Below, piece after piece: positions 11,760 to 23,102 of a DNA stretch of 64,000 nt (position 1 is its first letter; every line of letters begins with the position of its first letter). The stretch lies in contig JAADJZ010000020.1 of assembly GCA_011032825.1 (NCBI GenBank), positions 682,001 to 746,000 of the forward strand. Direction: 5' to 3'. The position numbers and the translations under genes are program-made. This stretch comes from Massariosphaeria phaeospora (taxonomy: Eukaryota; Ascomycota; Dothideomycetes; Pleosporales). The notes beneath the pieces are model-generated. The model was not told where the DNA came from, made no database searches, and worked only from the letters and a program-made list of their open reading frames with translations.

Positions 11760-13668
11760 CGATCAATGGGTGCAAACGGCACGATAGAATGTTGGTGAGT
11801 AAGTGGGAGAAGTGGTAGCGATGGCAGAATTGTGGTTGAGAAGTGTGCGAGCGGTGGAAGATCTGGCTGAAGAGATGTTGCAGTTGGAGGACGTGGAGAA
11901 GGCGCCAACTACGCCTATACAAGTCCTGAAGGAGCACTGGCTGTGGGTGCACTTGGAAAGGTCCATGGGAGGTGTTGCGAAGCCTTGACTGCATCGTGAC
12001 AGCCTAGGTAGACGCTTTGCAGATGTGCGAGATGGGAAGGGTCGACACAGCGATGGTCGCAGCAGGAGTCCGAGTAAGCTGTAGGAGGGTGAAGTGCCGA
12101 GGTAGGTCCCGAGGTCGGGACGCCATCACGTGGGTGTGCCGCTCTCTTACGGAAACGGGATCTCCGGAACGAAGAAGATGGACCTGCCTGCCTCCAAAAC
12201 GATTATGCTAACGCAGCGATATAGCTCTACAAAACTACAATACAGTATTCTACAAGATTTGGTATTCTATCGTTCTCAGCCTTAGTCCCGGAGCCGCGTT
12301 TCCTGGGGGGGCCGCTTGTGTTAGCGCCTTGGCGGCCTGGTGCCGAAGACTGCCAGATCACATCTCGCAACCCTCGTCGTCTTCGGCCGGCAACGCGACG
12401 AAGGCACGACACCAACGCTCCAGTCTCCCGACTTTGCAAACATCACCGATATGTCGCCCTGTACCGACTTCGAGCCCATGGCTGCCTTAGTCGACGTCTA
12501 CTTACGCTGGCGACGCTGCGGCTTCCCCACTAGGGGGACCCAGGCCTGGTTGATCCAACAGCACTGAATAACTGGCAGATAGCGATACCCTCATCACGAG
12601 TCCTGCCACACCACCTCCCCGCCCGATGGCGCCCGCGCTCCGCCTTCACAGTCCGGTGTCGATACCTGCCTACGTCATTGCGTCCACAACCCTCGCTCTG
12701 TGGCTCGCACACGGTATTACTCGAACGGGCTTGCATACGAGCTGCAATCGGCCACTGGGCTGGGACCGAGTATGACGGGTATACGAATACAAGGAGGCAG
12801 CCGCTGGGGGCTGCGACTCGGGACGCCCACTCTCCGCATTCGCGGATTTGCATGGACCGTGGGGCTGCGATAACCGTCGAAAGAGTAGTTCGTGGTAGAG
12901 TCCAATCCGTGGCGGGTTTCTGCACCGTATAATGAGGCACACAATAGCGACACACTGGTAGGGGAGGTGGTGCAAAGTCTTCCAGCGCTCGACGGTAGGT
13001 TTTCCTACTCACGCACAGCATACGCTTTCTTATCACTTATCATTCATGAAAGCATCGGACGCTTTCTTCTCATTCATCATTCATGACAGAATCGGACGCT
13101 TTTCCAGCCACAGCATAGTCCAACCTGCTCGCCGGTGTCTCTTTTGTCCTTGCCCTCGCTCTGCGTCCTTCCATCTTCGTCGCGGGCTGCAGTTCGCCCT
13201 CGGCACTCATCGCCCCAGCCGGACCGTTGCGCCGCGGCGCCGTGGTTGCCTAAACTCGAATCCTTCGCACGCCTCCTGGTCTCCTTTTTGTAATCTCCTC
13301 CTACGCGCGTGGTTTCTAGCCCCCTCTCCTGCGCGCCCACTAGCCGTATGCGGCAAGATCCCGAGCCATTTCCACCCGCCAGTGTCGCCATGTGGCGCGT
13401 GCTCTGCATCCAGAGCGCATCAGATCTAGGCTTCGTACACCAAAACAAGCTTGCACGACAAGTTCAGGGGCTTGGCTCACGATCAAAACGCGGTTACGCC
13501 CCGTCGACTTCACGCAGCTCTTCTTCATCGCGCTCTCGTTTCCCATTCCAGTTCGACGCTTACGCTCTTTTGCCTTTATTATTAATTACCAGTCGTTCTT
13601 TTGACATAACCCCCCACCAAGACCTTCAACTTCCATCGCATCGCCGTTCATCCTACATATAATTCGAA
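11760..13668. other. Intergenic with a 30-bp direct duplication
   Basis: About 1.9 kb separates the divergent genes starting at 11759 (minus) and 13669 (plus). The only structure I see is a 30-bp direct repeat, CATTCATGAAAGCATCGGAC... at 13041-13070 and again, with a few changes, at 13078-13107. Many short frames cross both strands but none has a recognisable domain or splice pattern. The right end (13560-13668) is pyrimidine rich and likely holds the 5' UTR and core promoter of the next gene. Confidence 0.5.
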
Positions 13669-14343
13669 ATGCATCAATCCATCGCCATCCTCTCCGCATT
13701 CGCCGGCGCGGCGTTCGCACAAACACCCACCATCCAGTTCTTTTTCCCCGGTGGCTACGAGGGCGTCGACCCGGTTGTCTCCGTCGTCGAGGCGAACCCT
13801 GCCACCACCGTCCTGGCCCTCGGCTGCCCCACCGGCGTCGATTCCACCGAGTGCGGCTGGAGTCTTGCGCCTTTCCAATACTCTATCATCTCGCAAACCT
13901 CATACCATGCCTCCGCTTCCGACCTCATGGAAATAGCCATGGACTGTACCGCCAACGTCCAGGCAACCGAGATGGCGTGCGTAGTGACTGCGGCTGGACC
14001 GGATGGCCCTGAGACCACGTCCACCGTCCTCAGCGGCAGCGAAGTCAGATATGCCACTGCTACAGTCACGGCGGGTGCGGATCTTCTGGACGCGACGGGT
14101 GCGCCTACAAGTGGATCGGCGAGCTCGGGCAAGGCCACGAGCGCAGCATCGCGATCTAGCGCCGCCGCAGCCAGCCAGTCTACGGCGTCGGGGCCAAGTT
14201 CGACCGGAGCCAAGTCCAACGGGACTGCCAGCGCCAGCGGTACCGGTGGCCCACCTGAGAGCACCGGTGCTGCGTACCGGTTCGGCGTCGAGGGCTCTGC
14301 GCTTCTCGCCTTGGCCGGAGCTGCTGTCATGAACGCATGGTAG
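13669..14343 (+). CDS. Secreted GPI-type wall protein, Ala/Ser-rich
   Basis: A single exon encodes 224 residues. The signal peptide (MHQSIAILSAFAGAAFA) is cleaved before QTPTIQFFFPGG. A short globular part (about residues 20-140) contains TTVLALGCPTG and ECGW with three or four cysteines. It is followed by a Ser/Ala/Gly-rich stalk (about 145-205) and a final hydrophobic segment (ALLALAGAAVMNAW) that fits a GPI signal. The protein belongs to a common Pezizomycotina family of small surface proteins with no known activity. A decayed second copy of its stalk boundary lies just downstream at 14541-14620. Confidence 0.85.
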   Translation: MHQSIAILSAFAGAAFAQTPTIQFFFPGGYEGVDPVVSVVEANPATTVLALGCPTGVDSTECGWSLAPFQYSIISQTSYHASASDLMEIAMDCTANVQATEMACVVTAAGPDGPETTSTVLSGSEVRYATATVTAGADLLDATGAPTSGSASSGKATSAASRSSAAAASQSTASGPSSTGAKSNGTASASGTGGPPESTGAAYRFGVEGSALLALAGAAVMNAW

Positions 14344-14540
14344 ACGTTTCACTCTGCACTTGGGTGGCTTGCTTCTTTCTATACCTCAAGGGGTGGGTGT
14401 CTGCGTGGTTTATCATCTATAATTATACCGGGCGTTCTACATCGCTGTCAGCGAAAACCCCGCCAATATATACCTTCGCGCTTTGGCTTTCCGTTCTTCC
14501 GGTGCATTATCTTTTGTATTAATCACGTTTTTCCATCGGC

Positions 14541-14620
14541 TGCGAGACTGTTTATGTTACTGCTACGGTTAAGGTGGATGCGGATTTCCTGGACATATAA
14601 CAGGTGCGCCTCCAGTGTGA
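14541..14620 (+). pseudogene. Relic copy of part of the preceding GPI-type protein gene
   Basis: The stretch reads ETVYVTATVKVDADFLDI and then a stop. It matches residues about 124-141 of the gene just upstream (EVRYATATVTAGADLLDA), and the match goes on at DNA level through CAGGTGCGCCTCCAGTG against the gene's GGGTGCGCCTACAAGTG. No start, signal peptide or C-terminal half is present. It is a leftover of a local duplication. Confidence 0.65.
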
Positions 14621-14940
14621 ATCATAGCTGTTGCGTTTGATGTTGTTGGGTAGTCAGCATATTCAGCAATGACTGAACGACTCAAATTGACAAATTGAAC
14701 TAGGTGCGCGTCCAAGCGATCGAACGGGCCTTACGGAAGCAAGTGAACCGGCCAGCTCGGCATCTCAATGGAATTCACGATGAAAGATCGTCCGATGGTT
14801 TAGAGTACATATGAAATGCTTTCGCGTGAGTCTTTGCTACATCGTTGAATTGAGCACAGCTATTAACACATTCCAGAAAGTGCCTATTTATCAGATGATT
14901 CGCATCCTTGTTCATACCGTGGGCCTAGATCAGACTGAGC

Positions 14941-17382
14941 CTACTCGACATTAACCAGCACAATATTCTTATCCGATGATTCTCCGCCATGCCACGGACA
15001 CTGGAAGTAACAATCCATGTGCCGTATCTGCGTCGTCGTGATGCCGAACGCCTGATTGGCCTTCTGCGTTGAATCCGAGGGCGCATACGCCCCGATGTTG
15101 CAGTACACCAGCGCCTCCTTGTTCACATCGCCCGTCGACCACTTCTCCGTGCCGAGCGCGAACGTGACGTTGCTGGAACTAGGCGTTATAACGAGCTCGG
15201 CCTCTAGCTTGCTCTTCATGCGCAGCGGCTTCGCTGGGCCATAGGGACTGCCTGCTGTGGATCCGATTTTGCTGCGCCCGGTGTCGTAGATCTGCACGTC
15301 GAGGCCGAAGGGTTTGTCGGATGCGGGCTTGTAGAGTCGCTCTTGCTGGACGTGGACTTGGCAGTGGCCGGGGCTGGCGGCGGCGTAGGGCGCCGTGGGC
15401 GGAGTTGGCGTTGGGGTTGGCAGGATGGTGCTGAGCATGTGCCATGAGGGGCTGATCGAACAGCCGATGTAGGTGGTGCCCGAGGTCGTGGTGGTGGCTA
15501 TGCCGGCCCAGATGTCGCCGCAGTGGCAGCCGGGTTGCACGGCACCTGTGTCCAGCGTAGCGCTAGGAGGAGTGTCAGTCTGCTGTGGACGGCGGGGGGG
15601 TAAAGGGGGGTACTGCGTATAGTAAGTAACTTACGTAGACGTGTAGCAAGCCGTGTCCTTGGACGTCGAGTGAGACGTCAGGGAGATGATCGCCGTAGGC
15701 AGTGCTGACAAGTCGCAGTAGTTCGTTGTCGCTTTGTCGACGGTGGAGAAAGGACCGCGGCCATTGCAAAGGCACCATGATGCCGGCTCGTTGTTCATGC
15801 CCATGAGCGAATTGTTGGCTTCCGAGCACTGCGGTTTCGGCGTCGCAGATGGGGAGGAAGATGCACGGGTGGTGGTTTTGAGGCTTGTGAGGAAGGTCAA
15901 CGACGTTGCAGTGCTGCCGCTACTACCGCTGCTGCTACTGACCGTCACTGAAGTCGAATTGCTCGCCGCAGTGGTCGTAGTCTCCGCCTCGGTCTCCACA
16001 GGAATCCTAGTGTTCAACCCCTTAACGTAATAAATATACGAAGAAAGCGCACTCAGCAACTGCGGCGCCCCCAGCGCGCTCTGCGTAGCCGTTACCACCG
16101 GGTCAGCAGCCACCTGCGTAAGCGTCTCGAACACGCAAACCGTTTTCCCATCCGCGACGCTGGCGGACGCGCAGCAGAGTGTCGTGGACGCGATGGTCGT
16201 GGACGCGACGCAGGAGCCCGTCGAGATGAGGGAGCCAGTTACGGAGCAGCCGACCGTTTCCGACGTCTTGGTCGAGCAGGTTGCTGAGGAGCCGGCGGAG
16301 CTGCACTCGATGGTCGTGAAGGTGGCTGTGTTGCCGCTGCAGGAGCTGGATGAAGAGGAGGAGGAGGGGGCGTTGGTCCCTGGGGTTCCGGTGGGCGGTG
16401 GGCTGCCTGGAGTGTTGTCATCCGTGTCCTCTGGCGTATCGTCATTCGGATCGTCTGGACTGTCGTCGTCCGGATCGTCATCCGGGTCGTCATCATTATT
16501 TTCGTTTGGGCAGTCGCCGATCTTCATCCCAAGAAACTTGACGCACGGCAGTCCCGGAAGCTTAAGCATCAAATTGGGAAGTTTGACACTCGGCGGCGTG
16601 ATTCCACCCCAGATGATCAGCGCAGGAAGACGGGGTCGTCCCGGGATCACTGGGAAAAATATAATCGGCAGAACTGTTGGCTCGTCGTCGCCGTCTTTGG
16701 TCGTTGTGATCCAGTCGTTGGTTGACCATGGGATGCTTCCAGTGAGGGATTGTAGCGACGCTCCGGGAGGGAGACTTGTGATGGTAGTGAGGGCTGTTGT
16801 ATTGCCCTGGGTTGAAGAAGTACTGGTGCTGGAAGAGAGCGTAGCGGACGGTGGCGGCCCAGTTGCAGGAGAGGTTGGTGGGGTGGGGATCGCGACTGTG
16901 CTGGTTCCAGTCGCGCTGCCTGTTAGACCGGAGTCTGATGAGCGCACAAAAGAAGGGAATGTGGAGGTTGGTGATTCTGTTGTCGTGGTGTCGGAAACAT
17001 CGCTAGTTCCAGGCCCAGTCCCGGGCCCCCCTCCGGTCAAGCCAGACTTCACCGAAAGGGAGATTGTAGGGAAGACACCAGATGAGCTCGTGGTCAAAAG
17101 CGACGTCGTTGACGAAAGCACCGAAGAAGAAATCGCGCTCACTAGGGAAGTTGGAAGTTCGTTCGTCCAGGTATTCGTAGTATGTCCGGTTCCAGTGCCC
17201 GCTCCCGTCAAGCCAAAATTTGTCGACAGAGAGATTTTAGGAAAGGTCGCAGGCGCGAGGGGCGATGTCGACGAAACGGAAAGTGCGGATGCCCATGTTG
17301 CTGTGCTCATCGACAGAGCGAACGTGCTTGTGAGGGAGGAGGTGCTCAAAGACATGGTAGACGTAGTGAACACTGAAGTCAT
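14941..17382 (-). CDS. Mucin-like Ser/Thr-rich protein with C-terminal Cys domain
   Basis: There are two exons, 15635-17382 and 14941-15562, joined by a 72-nt GTAAGT...TAG intron in frame, giving 789 residues. The N-terminal third is Ser/Thr rich with two copies of a FPxISLSxxxGLTGxGxGTG motif. Next comes a short block PIIFFPVIPGRPRLPALIIW followed by LPGLPCVKFLG. A highly acidic DDDPDDDSPDD-type linker is followed by cysteine-rich segments (residues about 335-420), and then a region ending in CNGRGPFSTV. The second exon holds GCHCGDIW...GCSISPSW and a final domain beginning CQVHVQQERLY. The proline-rich block and final domain resemble tails attached to some fungal GH18 chitinases, but no GH18 catalytic domain is present. 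I see no clear signal peptide at the chosen ATG, and a stop lies directly upstream. It is probably a surface or adhesin-like protein. Confidence 0.7.
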
Positions 17383-18155
17383 CTACTAGGCATTGCGGTG
17401 CTGTTCTTGGAGAGAGGTAAAGAATGTGGTTGAAGAACGTGGAAGCTGAGATGATAATACGAACTGAAGGAAAGCTAGAAGAAGATTGAGAGCTGTTATT
17501 GGCAGTGTGACGAGGGAAGAGGGAGTGATAAGTTTACGAAAATACCTACATGGAAGCACGGGAAGAAAGGACTCAACCTTGAAACGATGCCTAGAAACCC
17601 AACACCAACGAAAGCATGCGTTCTCCAATTGTCATTCGGGTTGCAGAAGACTCATCCAGATTTCGGATATCTCTCATATCCCATCCGGATATCTCATAAG
17701 TACCCCTACGCTAGGCCGTAGCGACATATACCATTTGCCTATCTTGTAGCTCTAGAATCTACACTAGGACATACTAGCGCGGTTTACCAACAAAATCTTA
17801 TTGACTATCCAACTATCCCGCCTCCCGTCTAGGATTTTGCCCTCGCTTCATGCCGGCAGTCGCGCGGGAAGGACGTATACTCGCGGAAGATTCAGCCTTA
17901 GGCCACCCTCCTAGTCTATCCGCCTGAGATGGAGGCTTGGGACTTATAGTGTCTATCGATGCTTATGAACGTGTGAGAGTGTGCTGTCGTGGTACTTTTG
18001 TCACTGTTACACTCGTTTTTTCTCTCTTTCTTTCTGCCCATATTCGAAAAGGAGATTTTGCTGCAAAGCCAGCTTCATACACGCTCCCGCAGCACAAGGC
18101 GGCCGCACCACATCCCATCCCATTCCAACTACTGCGCATACACAGACTCTTCGCC
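17383..18155. other. Divergent intergenic region, nothing recognised
   Basis: This stretch lies between the mucin-like gene (minus) and the metalloprotease-like gene (plus). An open minus-strand frame at 17386-17628 contains a hydrophobic run but no splice that would feed the mucin-like gene. The pyrimidine-rich run at 18000-18030 (TTTTTTCTCTCTTTCTTTCT) is typical of fungal promoters. Confidence 0.5.
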
Positions 18156-19376
18156 ATGGCTTCACTGCCGCGCTTTTCCGTAGTGTTCAAGCTCACGATT
18201 CTTCTCCAACTCTGCCTATGGGCGCAAGGCTACGCGATCGATGAATCGTGCTCCGTCCCCCACATCACCGCCGCCATGGCCGAAGTGCGCGAAATGGCCG
18301 AGCTAGCCCGCGACCAGGTGGTAAAGCCGCTTGACCGGGTCGACAACACGAAGAACATGCTCTTCCCATGGGCCATGTCGGCGGAAAGCAAGAAGATCCA
18401 AGGTCCGTCGTCATCGTGACCCCATTTCATTGCTACCACCGACTGACTGACCGGCCCGCGCTCGCACTAGGCTACTACTCCAAAGTCCTCAGCCAAATCC
18501 CCTGGGACGTAACCAACAACCAGATGATCGCCCTCGACCGCGTGACCATCTACTGCAGCGACGCCAGCCTGATACCGCTGGACATCGACAACGCGCTCGG
18601 CGAGTCCTGGATCGACACGAAGTCCACATATGTGTTTACCGACCGGCCGCATCACGGCAACGCTTCAGCGCGATTTTGCGAAGAGGGCGAGAACGCGGTG
18701 TCGCTTACTGCGCGGAATAATAATGTTGTACTTCTTTGCGACGCGGTGCTGGCGGGCGCACCGCGGTATACTGTGAAGCAGAAGGTGAGAAGTGCAAGGC
18801 CCGAGGCTGTCGAAACGGTGCTTCGAGGCTGGCTATATAGACATGTACTGACTAGTTTTCTTCGCCGTTTAGTATGACCTCGGCGAGTTGACGATAGGCC
18901 TGAAGATCCAGGATTTCGCCGTCGTGGCCTTCACGCTGCTGCACGAGGTGTTCCACGTCGCTCTATCCAGCACCAGTACGTTATTCCCGCTTGCAAACGA
19001 TTCAACTTTCTATACCAACCAACAAACCAACTAACGCGCGCGTGTCTCCACAGTGCGCTCAGGCCCCGCGGAAATATACGGCTGGGACGCGTGCACGTTG
19101 CCCAGCCTCAGCACGCAAGACACCATGGTCAATCCCGACTCGCTTGCATACTACGGCATGGGTGAGTTGAGTTTCTCCGGCGCCTCGCTTGGAACCAAAC
19201 CAAACCACACACGACTGATGTTTGCCCGTACAGCGTTGAAAACCGTGCAGATGGGGCAGATGGTCAAGGACTTTTTCTTCACGTCGGGCGTGTTGAAGAG
19301 TCGCAGTGACGAGGAGATTAAGGCTATGTTCCGGGCTGCTGAGGTAGATGTGTTGATGATTGACAGTTTTAGATAG
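18156..19376 (+). CDS. Secreted zinc metalloprotease-like protein with HEVFH motif (M35-like)
   Basis: There are five exons, 18156-18402, 18471-18784, 18873-18975, 19054-19161 and 19234-19376, all with GT-AG introns, giving 304 residues. A signal peptide spans residues 1-25 (MASLPRFSVVFKLTILLQLC). Residues 211-215 are HEVFH, the HExxH zinc site, preceded by the hydrophobic helix FAVVAFTLL. Asp233 in IYGWDAC is a candidate third zinc ligand, as in the aspzincin (M35/lysine-specific metallo-endopeptidase) families, though the usual GTxDxxYG string is not seen. It is probably an extracellular endopeptidase. It sits 3.7 kb upstream of another secreted zinc-type protein with an HRxxH motif. The chosen ATG sits just before the hydrophobic leader; the longer open frame from 17937 is not needed. 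Confidence 0.8.
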
Positions 19377-19631
19377 GGAGCGAAGGCGATGGTTGGCTGC
19401 AGAATGGTTGGAAGGGAGATAGCTGGTTGGGCGTAATGCAAACGGGCTTTTTTGGTACCTTTAAGAAGAAGAAGAATCTGAGTGTTGGAACCACGTTCGG
19501 CGTTTTGTGTGTTCGATTCGGCGTGCGAGATTTGCTCTTTAGCGGGTGCAGGGTCTGTGTGAGAGAGAAAGAGATAGAACGATAAAATCAGCGAAAAGAA
19601 CATCTCACAGGCGTCAGTCCTCCCGACGAAC

Positions 19632-19682
19632 GTGGTTCTCAGCGCTCCACAAAACGAACCCACCCACTAAGCTCACGCTGAA
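19632..19682 (+). repeat. Dispersed about 50-bp repeat, copy 1
   Basis: This copy begins TGGTTCTCAGCGCTCCACAA, then ACGAAC, and ends CTCACGCTGAA. The same order recurs at 29772-29820 with about 80% identity, including the exact tail AGCTCACGCTGAA. Its origin is unknown. Confidence 0.55.
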
Positions 19683-20276
19683 AAACAAACGAAGCCCCCT
19701 CGCTCCCAAAATTCATATCTTGGGCATCTCAACCGCTTGATCGCGCAGCCGTGGACGCATCTACGAGAACCATAGCCAGTGAGTGAACCATTCAACCTGC
19801 GCCGTAACCCTCTCTTCGATGGAATGGATGGAACGGAACGGGCAAAGCCACGTCACTGCCGTTCCTCTCCAACGCGTCTCCATGCTCACTCTCCCCATTA
19901 ATTACCATCCTGCCCTTCCCGAGTCGTTCGCCTGCTGCTCGGAAGTGGGCAGCCGCTGCTGAATGCTGAAATCATCATGGCGTTGGGTTTGGTTCAAGTC
20001 CCAAGACCACCAACCAACTACCTCGAATATAACTTTTCTCTAGCCCCAGGAAAAGACACATAATGCTCATACCTGCCCAGACCACACCATGCCATACCAT
20101 ACAATGGTACGCTGGAAACTTCTTCTCTACCCGCCCGTGTCTTCTTCGCAGAGCGAGTTCTGGTCGACGGAAGTGTACTGAACCCGAAAAAGGCGGAAAG
20201 CAAAAGAAGATACAAGGCGTACGCATGCACTCAACTGAACTCACCTCAACTCGATAACATGCCAGTTTATCGACGG

Positions 20277-20302
20277 ACGCACGCACGCACGCACGCACGC
20301 AC
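20277..20302. repeat. (ACGC)6 microsatellite
   Basis: There are six perfect ACGC units, followed by ACCTAAAT. Confidence 0.95.
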
Positions 20303-20487
20303 CTAAATAAGCCTGATATGTAGAAGCCTGAAAAGCGCCGCCGGGTATGACCTATATCCCGTATCCCATCGTTCCAAAATCCCACTCTGCATGCCCAATG
20401 CAGAATGACCAGATCAAGACGCGCGGAGAACGAATAGGTAGAAAGCCTCAGCTTTTTTACCACGCACACACATGATGGCCACACACC

Positions 20488-22199
20488 CTACGCCCACTTC
20501 CCCAAAACACTCATAACCACCAGCCCCGCCACCAGCGCCACCATCGCCATCACCGTCCTCCCCACCCCCTCCTCCAGCATACCCCCACGCAGCCAATCCC
20601 TCGCCAACATCTCCACAATACCCACCCACGCCAAAATACCCGCACTCAGCGCATCCAGCGTGCCAATCGCAACCAGCGTACTCGCGTCATTACCGTTGAA
20701 GCGGTCCAGCACGGCAATGCCAATGGCCATGCCGAGGGGGGTGACGAGCGCAAAGGCCAGCGCCATGAGCAGCTTGGTGCGCATGGGCACGCGCGGCGAG
20801 GGCAGCTGTGCGATGCAGGTGCCGAGTGCGATGCCTTCGAACATTTGGTGGAAGAGGATGACGGCGAAGAGCGTGGCGAAGAAGGAGTCGCCGGCTACGA
20901 CGAGGGTGAGGCCAATTACTGGTTGCGGGGGAAGGTAGGTTAGCGTGCTTGCTTGCTTGCTTGCGTGTGTCTTGCTGGGATAGAGAACTGGAGGCGGGAT
21001 AGGGTGGCTTACAGAGCGAGTGGAAGATGATGCCGGCTTCCAGGACGAGAACGTTGAGGTTCTCGTCCGGCTTGCCGTGCATGTGCGCGCCGCGAGCGTC
21101 GCGGTCGACAACTATGCCATCAGGGGAGTCGGAGGGGGTGCTGGACGGCGTCTTATTGTCGGCCACGTCCTCGAGTCCAGGACTGCCTCTCCTAGCTTGG
21201 CGCCACAGTACAAACCGAGCGCCGAGGAAGTCGACGAGGAACGACAGGAACAGCCCGGCCAAGAAGATGGCCGCGGTAGTGCCTTCGAATTGGAGTTCGC
21301 CGAGACACTCGTTGCCGAACATGAGGTCGGCGTGCGTGAATAGCTGTGTGGGGTGAGACGTGGTTCGCCATACAAGTGAATGATGGTGCGGGCTTACGTG
21401 AATGAAGGCAGTGGATAGGATAACGCCCGTTCCGAATTGCTTTAGCGTGACGAAGACGATGCTGTTCGTCGACATGCGTGTGAATTTTGTGATCAGAATG
21501 GGACCGAAGACACCGAGGGCGCTCGTAGCCAGGATGACGAAGAGTAGTCCGATGCGTAGGGGCTTGTTGTAGCTGCGATCGGTCCTGGCGCAGGATTTTT
21601 TATCTGAGCTTTCACTGCCGCCAGTGCAATGTCTGTGATGATGTTAGTAGAGACGACGATCGACGTGAAGAGGACTTACTCAACACCGGAGTGAAAGTGG
21701 CAGTGCTCTCCGGAACTAGCTGGCTCTTCGTTGGGGTATTCCTCGTGCTCCTCGTGCTCCTCATGCTCCTCGTGCCCAGGTTCCTCTTCACCATGTTCCT
21801 CGACCAGAATCTTGACATCGTCACCCTTGGAATTTACGCAGAAGCTGTATACAAGTCAGTCACGATAGCCCAATATTTCCTTTTACACTCACGTCTCGGC
21901 CCCATGCGCATGGCAATCGGTGTATCTTGGTTCCATCTCCTCGGTCTTGGTGGGCCCTTCAACCTGGTACTCGGACGCCCCCGCGACGCAATATCTAGCC
22001 TGGTCAGCACGTGTCCGGTGAAGGCGCCGGCAAGATGAGCTCACTGGACAGTGCCATGAGGATGGCAGTCAGACACGGCCGTGATAGCCGGAGCCGCAGC
22101 TTTGGTCGACGACGGCGCTGGGGTCGTCGTCGTCTGCGCAGCAACTGTTGCTGCAAGGAGCAGTATCAGAGCGGAAACCGCAAGTCGGGGTGAAGCCAT
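20488..22199 (-). CDS. ZIP-family zinc transporter with His/Cys-rich extracellular N-terminus (ZrfC/Zrt1-like)
   Basis: There are six exons: 22045-22199, 21893-21994, 21680-21844, 21398-21632, 21013-21343 and 20488-20918, giving 472 residues. A signal peptide (MASPRLAVSALILLLAATVA) is followed by a long N-terminal region with CHPHG (45-49), CHAHG (79-83), a HEEHEEHEEHEE run (110-121) and HCHFH (133-137), all likely metal ligands. The ZIP core follows: RIGLLFVILATSALGVFGP, GTGVILSTAFIH, then a cytosolic loop, EAGIIFHS and HQMFEGIALG (the conserved HxxxEG pair), and a last helix VALVAGLVVMSVLGKWA. It imports zinc across the plasma membrane. It is transcribed away from the Asp f 2/Pra1-like gene at 23103. 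Such pairing, and an N-terminus of this kind, are known for Aspergillus fumigatus zrfC, used in alkaline, zinc-poor conditions. Confidence 0.92.
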
Positions 22200-23102
22200 T
22201 TTCGCAGGTAGGTAGTAGTAGTTGACCAGGACTCGGGGAAGGCTGTGAAGAGACTCTCGGGCAGAGCCTTGTTATACCGTACACAGCAGAGGGGCTGGTG
22301 GACGTTGCACGGACAAAACAACATCAGGGCATCACCGTGATGCGAGGACGGAGGATTCTACCGAGCGGTCAGCCCATGGTCGGCCTCGTATTTTTCTGGA
22401 AGAGTACTGTGTTGTCCACTTGGCGCACCACTGGAGCCTTCCTGTTTGCCAATCCAACGCTCGCCCACCATTCGCTCGCCGCCATAGGGCCGTCTTGGGC
22501 AGTGCCCAAACAGGCAAGCCGCCCTGCTGTGCTTCAGCTAATTTCGCGCCCCGGCCTTGGCTTCCGCGCTTGGCAGTGAAAGTCCATCTCAACCCCACGC
22601 GCTCCGCCGCCGCACATCGCCTAGCACCGCGCCCGCCCACCAGACCATGCCACCATGACACATGGATCTGCAGACCTGTCGTGCGTCCCGAGTGTGCGGC
22701 AGCGTGCGCCCATCGAGAGTCCCCACTCGCCTTACCCAACGCAGGGCCCAGTGCCGCCGCCGCCTTTGCTCGGCGTGAAAACCCATCACTGTCCGTCAAC
22801 CACCAGGGTGCTCTTTCAATACTTCTGATGGACACCTGCGCGGGCATGTTGCAGCTCCAACACGTAGGTGGATCTCTGGGCAGCAGGGAAGGATTTGCAG
22901 TGCCGCCGAGGCCATACCGAGCATGTGATGGCATCTGGTCGGGAAGAGGGGAGGACGAGGGTATAAGAGGGCGGCTGCAGGGCGGCTGCAAACATCTCCA
23001 TACCAGAATCCAGACGCTTGGGACTACTGCTGTTCGCATCTGTTATATGCCCTTGACGAGCTGCACGCAATCTGATACCTTGTCCACCTATCCTCCTACA
23101 CC
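22200..23102. promoter_or_regulatory. Shared divergent promoter of the ZIP transporter and Asp f 2/Pra1-like genes
   Basis: The stretch is 903 bp between two divergent start codons. A TATAAGA box lies at 22962-22968, about 140 bp upstream of the plus-strand ATG, followed by a perfect 11-bp direct repeat, GGGCGGCTGCA. Three CTTGGC hexamers (22419-22424, 22556-22561, 22569-22574) match the reverse of the PacC core GCCARG, and one ACCTTG at 23077-23082 matches the reverse of the ZafA core CAAGGT. Short motifs like these occur by chance, so control by zinc and pH is inferred mainly from the gene pair itself. Long open frames on both strands here show no family features. Confidence 0.6.
22962..22968 (+). 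promoter_or_regulatory. TATA-like box
   Basis: TATAAGA lies in a GC-rich setting 141 bp before the ATG at 23103. Spacing is long but compatible with fungal 5' leaders. Confidence 0.4.

Larger units (their letters stand above)
19377..20487. other. Intergenic between convergent genes
   Basis: About 1.1 kb holds no recognisable gene. It contains the dispersed 50-bp repeat at 19632-19682 and an ACGC microsatellite at 20277-20302. The 3' UTRs of both flanking genes should lie here. Confidence 0.5.

Noticed and set aside
16184..17389. A 401-residue plus-strand open frame opposite the mucin-like gene
   Set aside because: It is the shadow of a strongly biased Ser/Thr-rich coding strand; the minus-strand frame has domains and a good splice.
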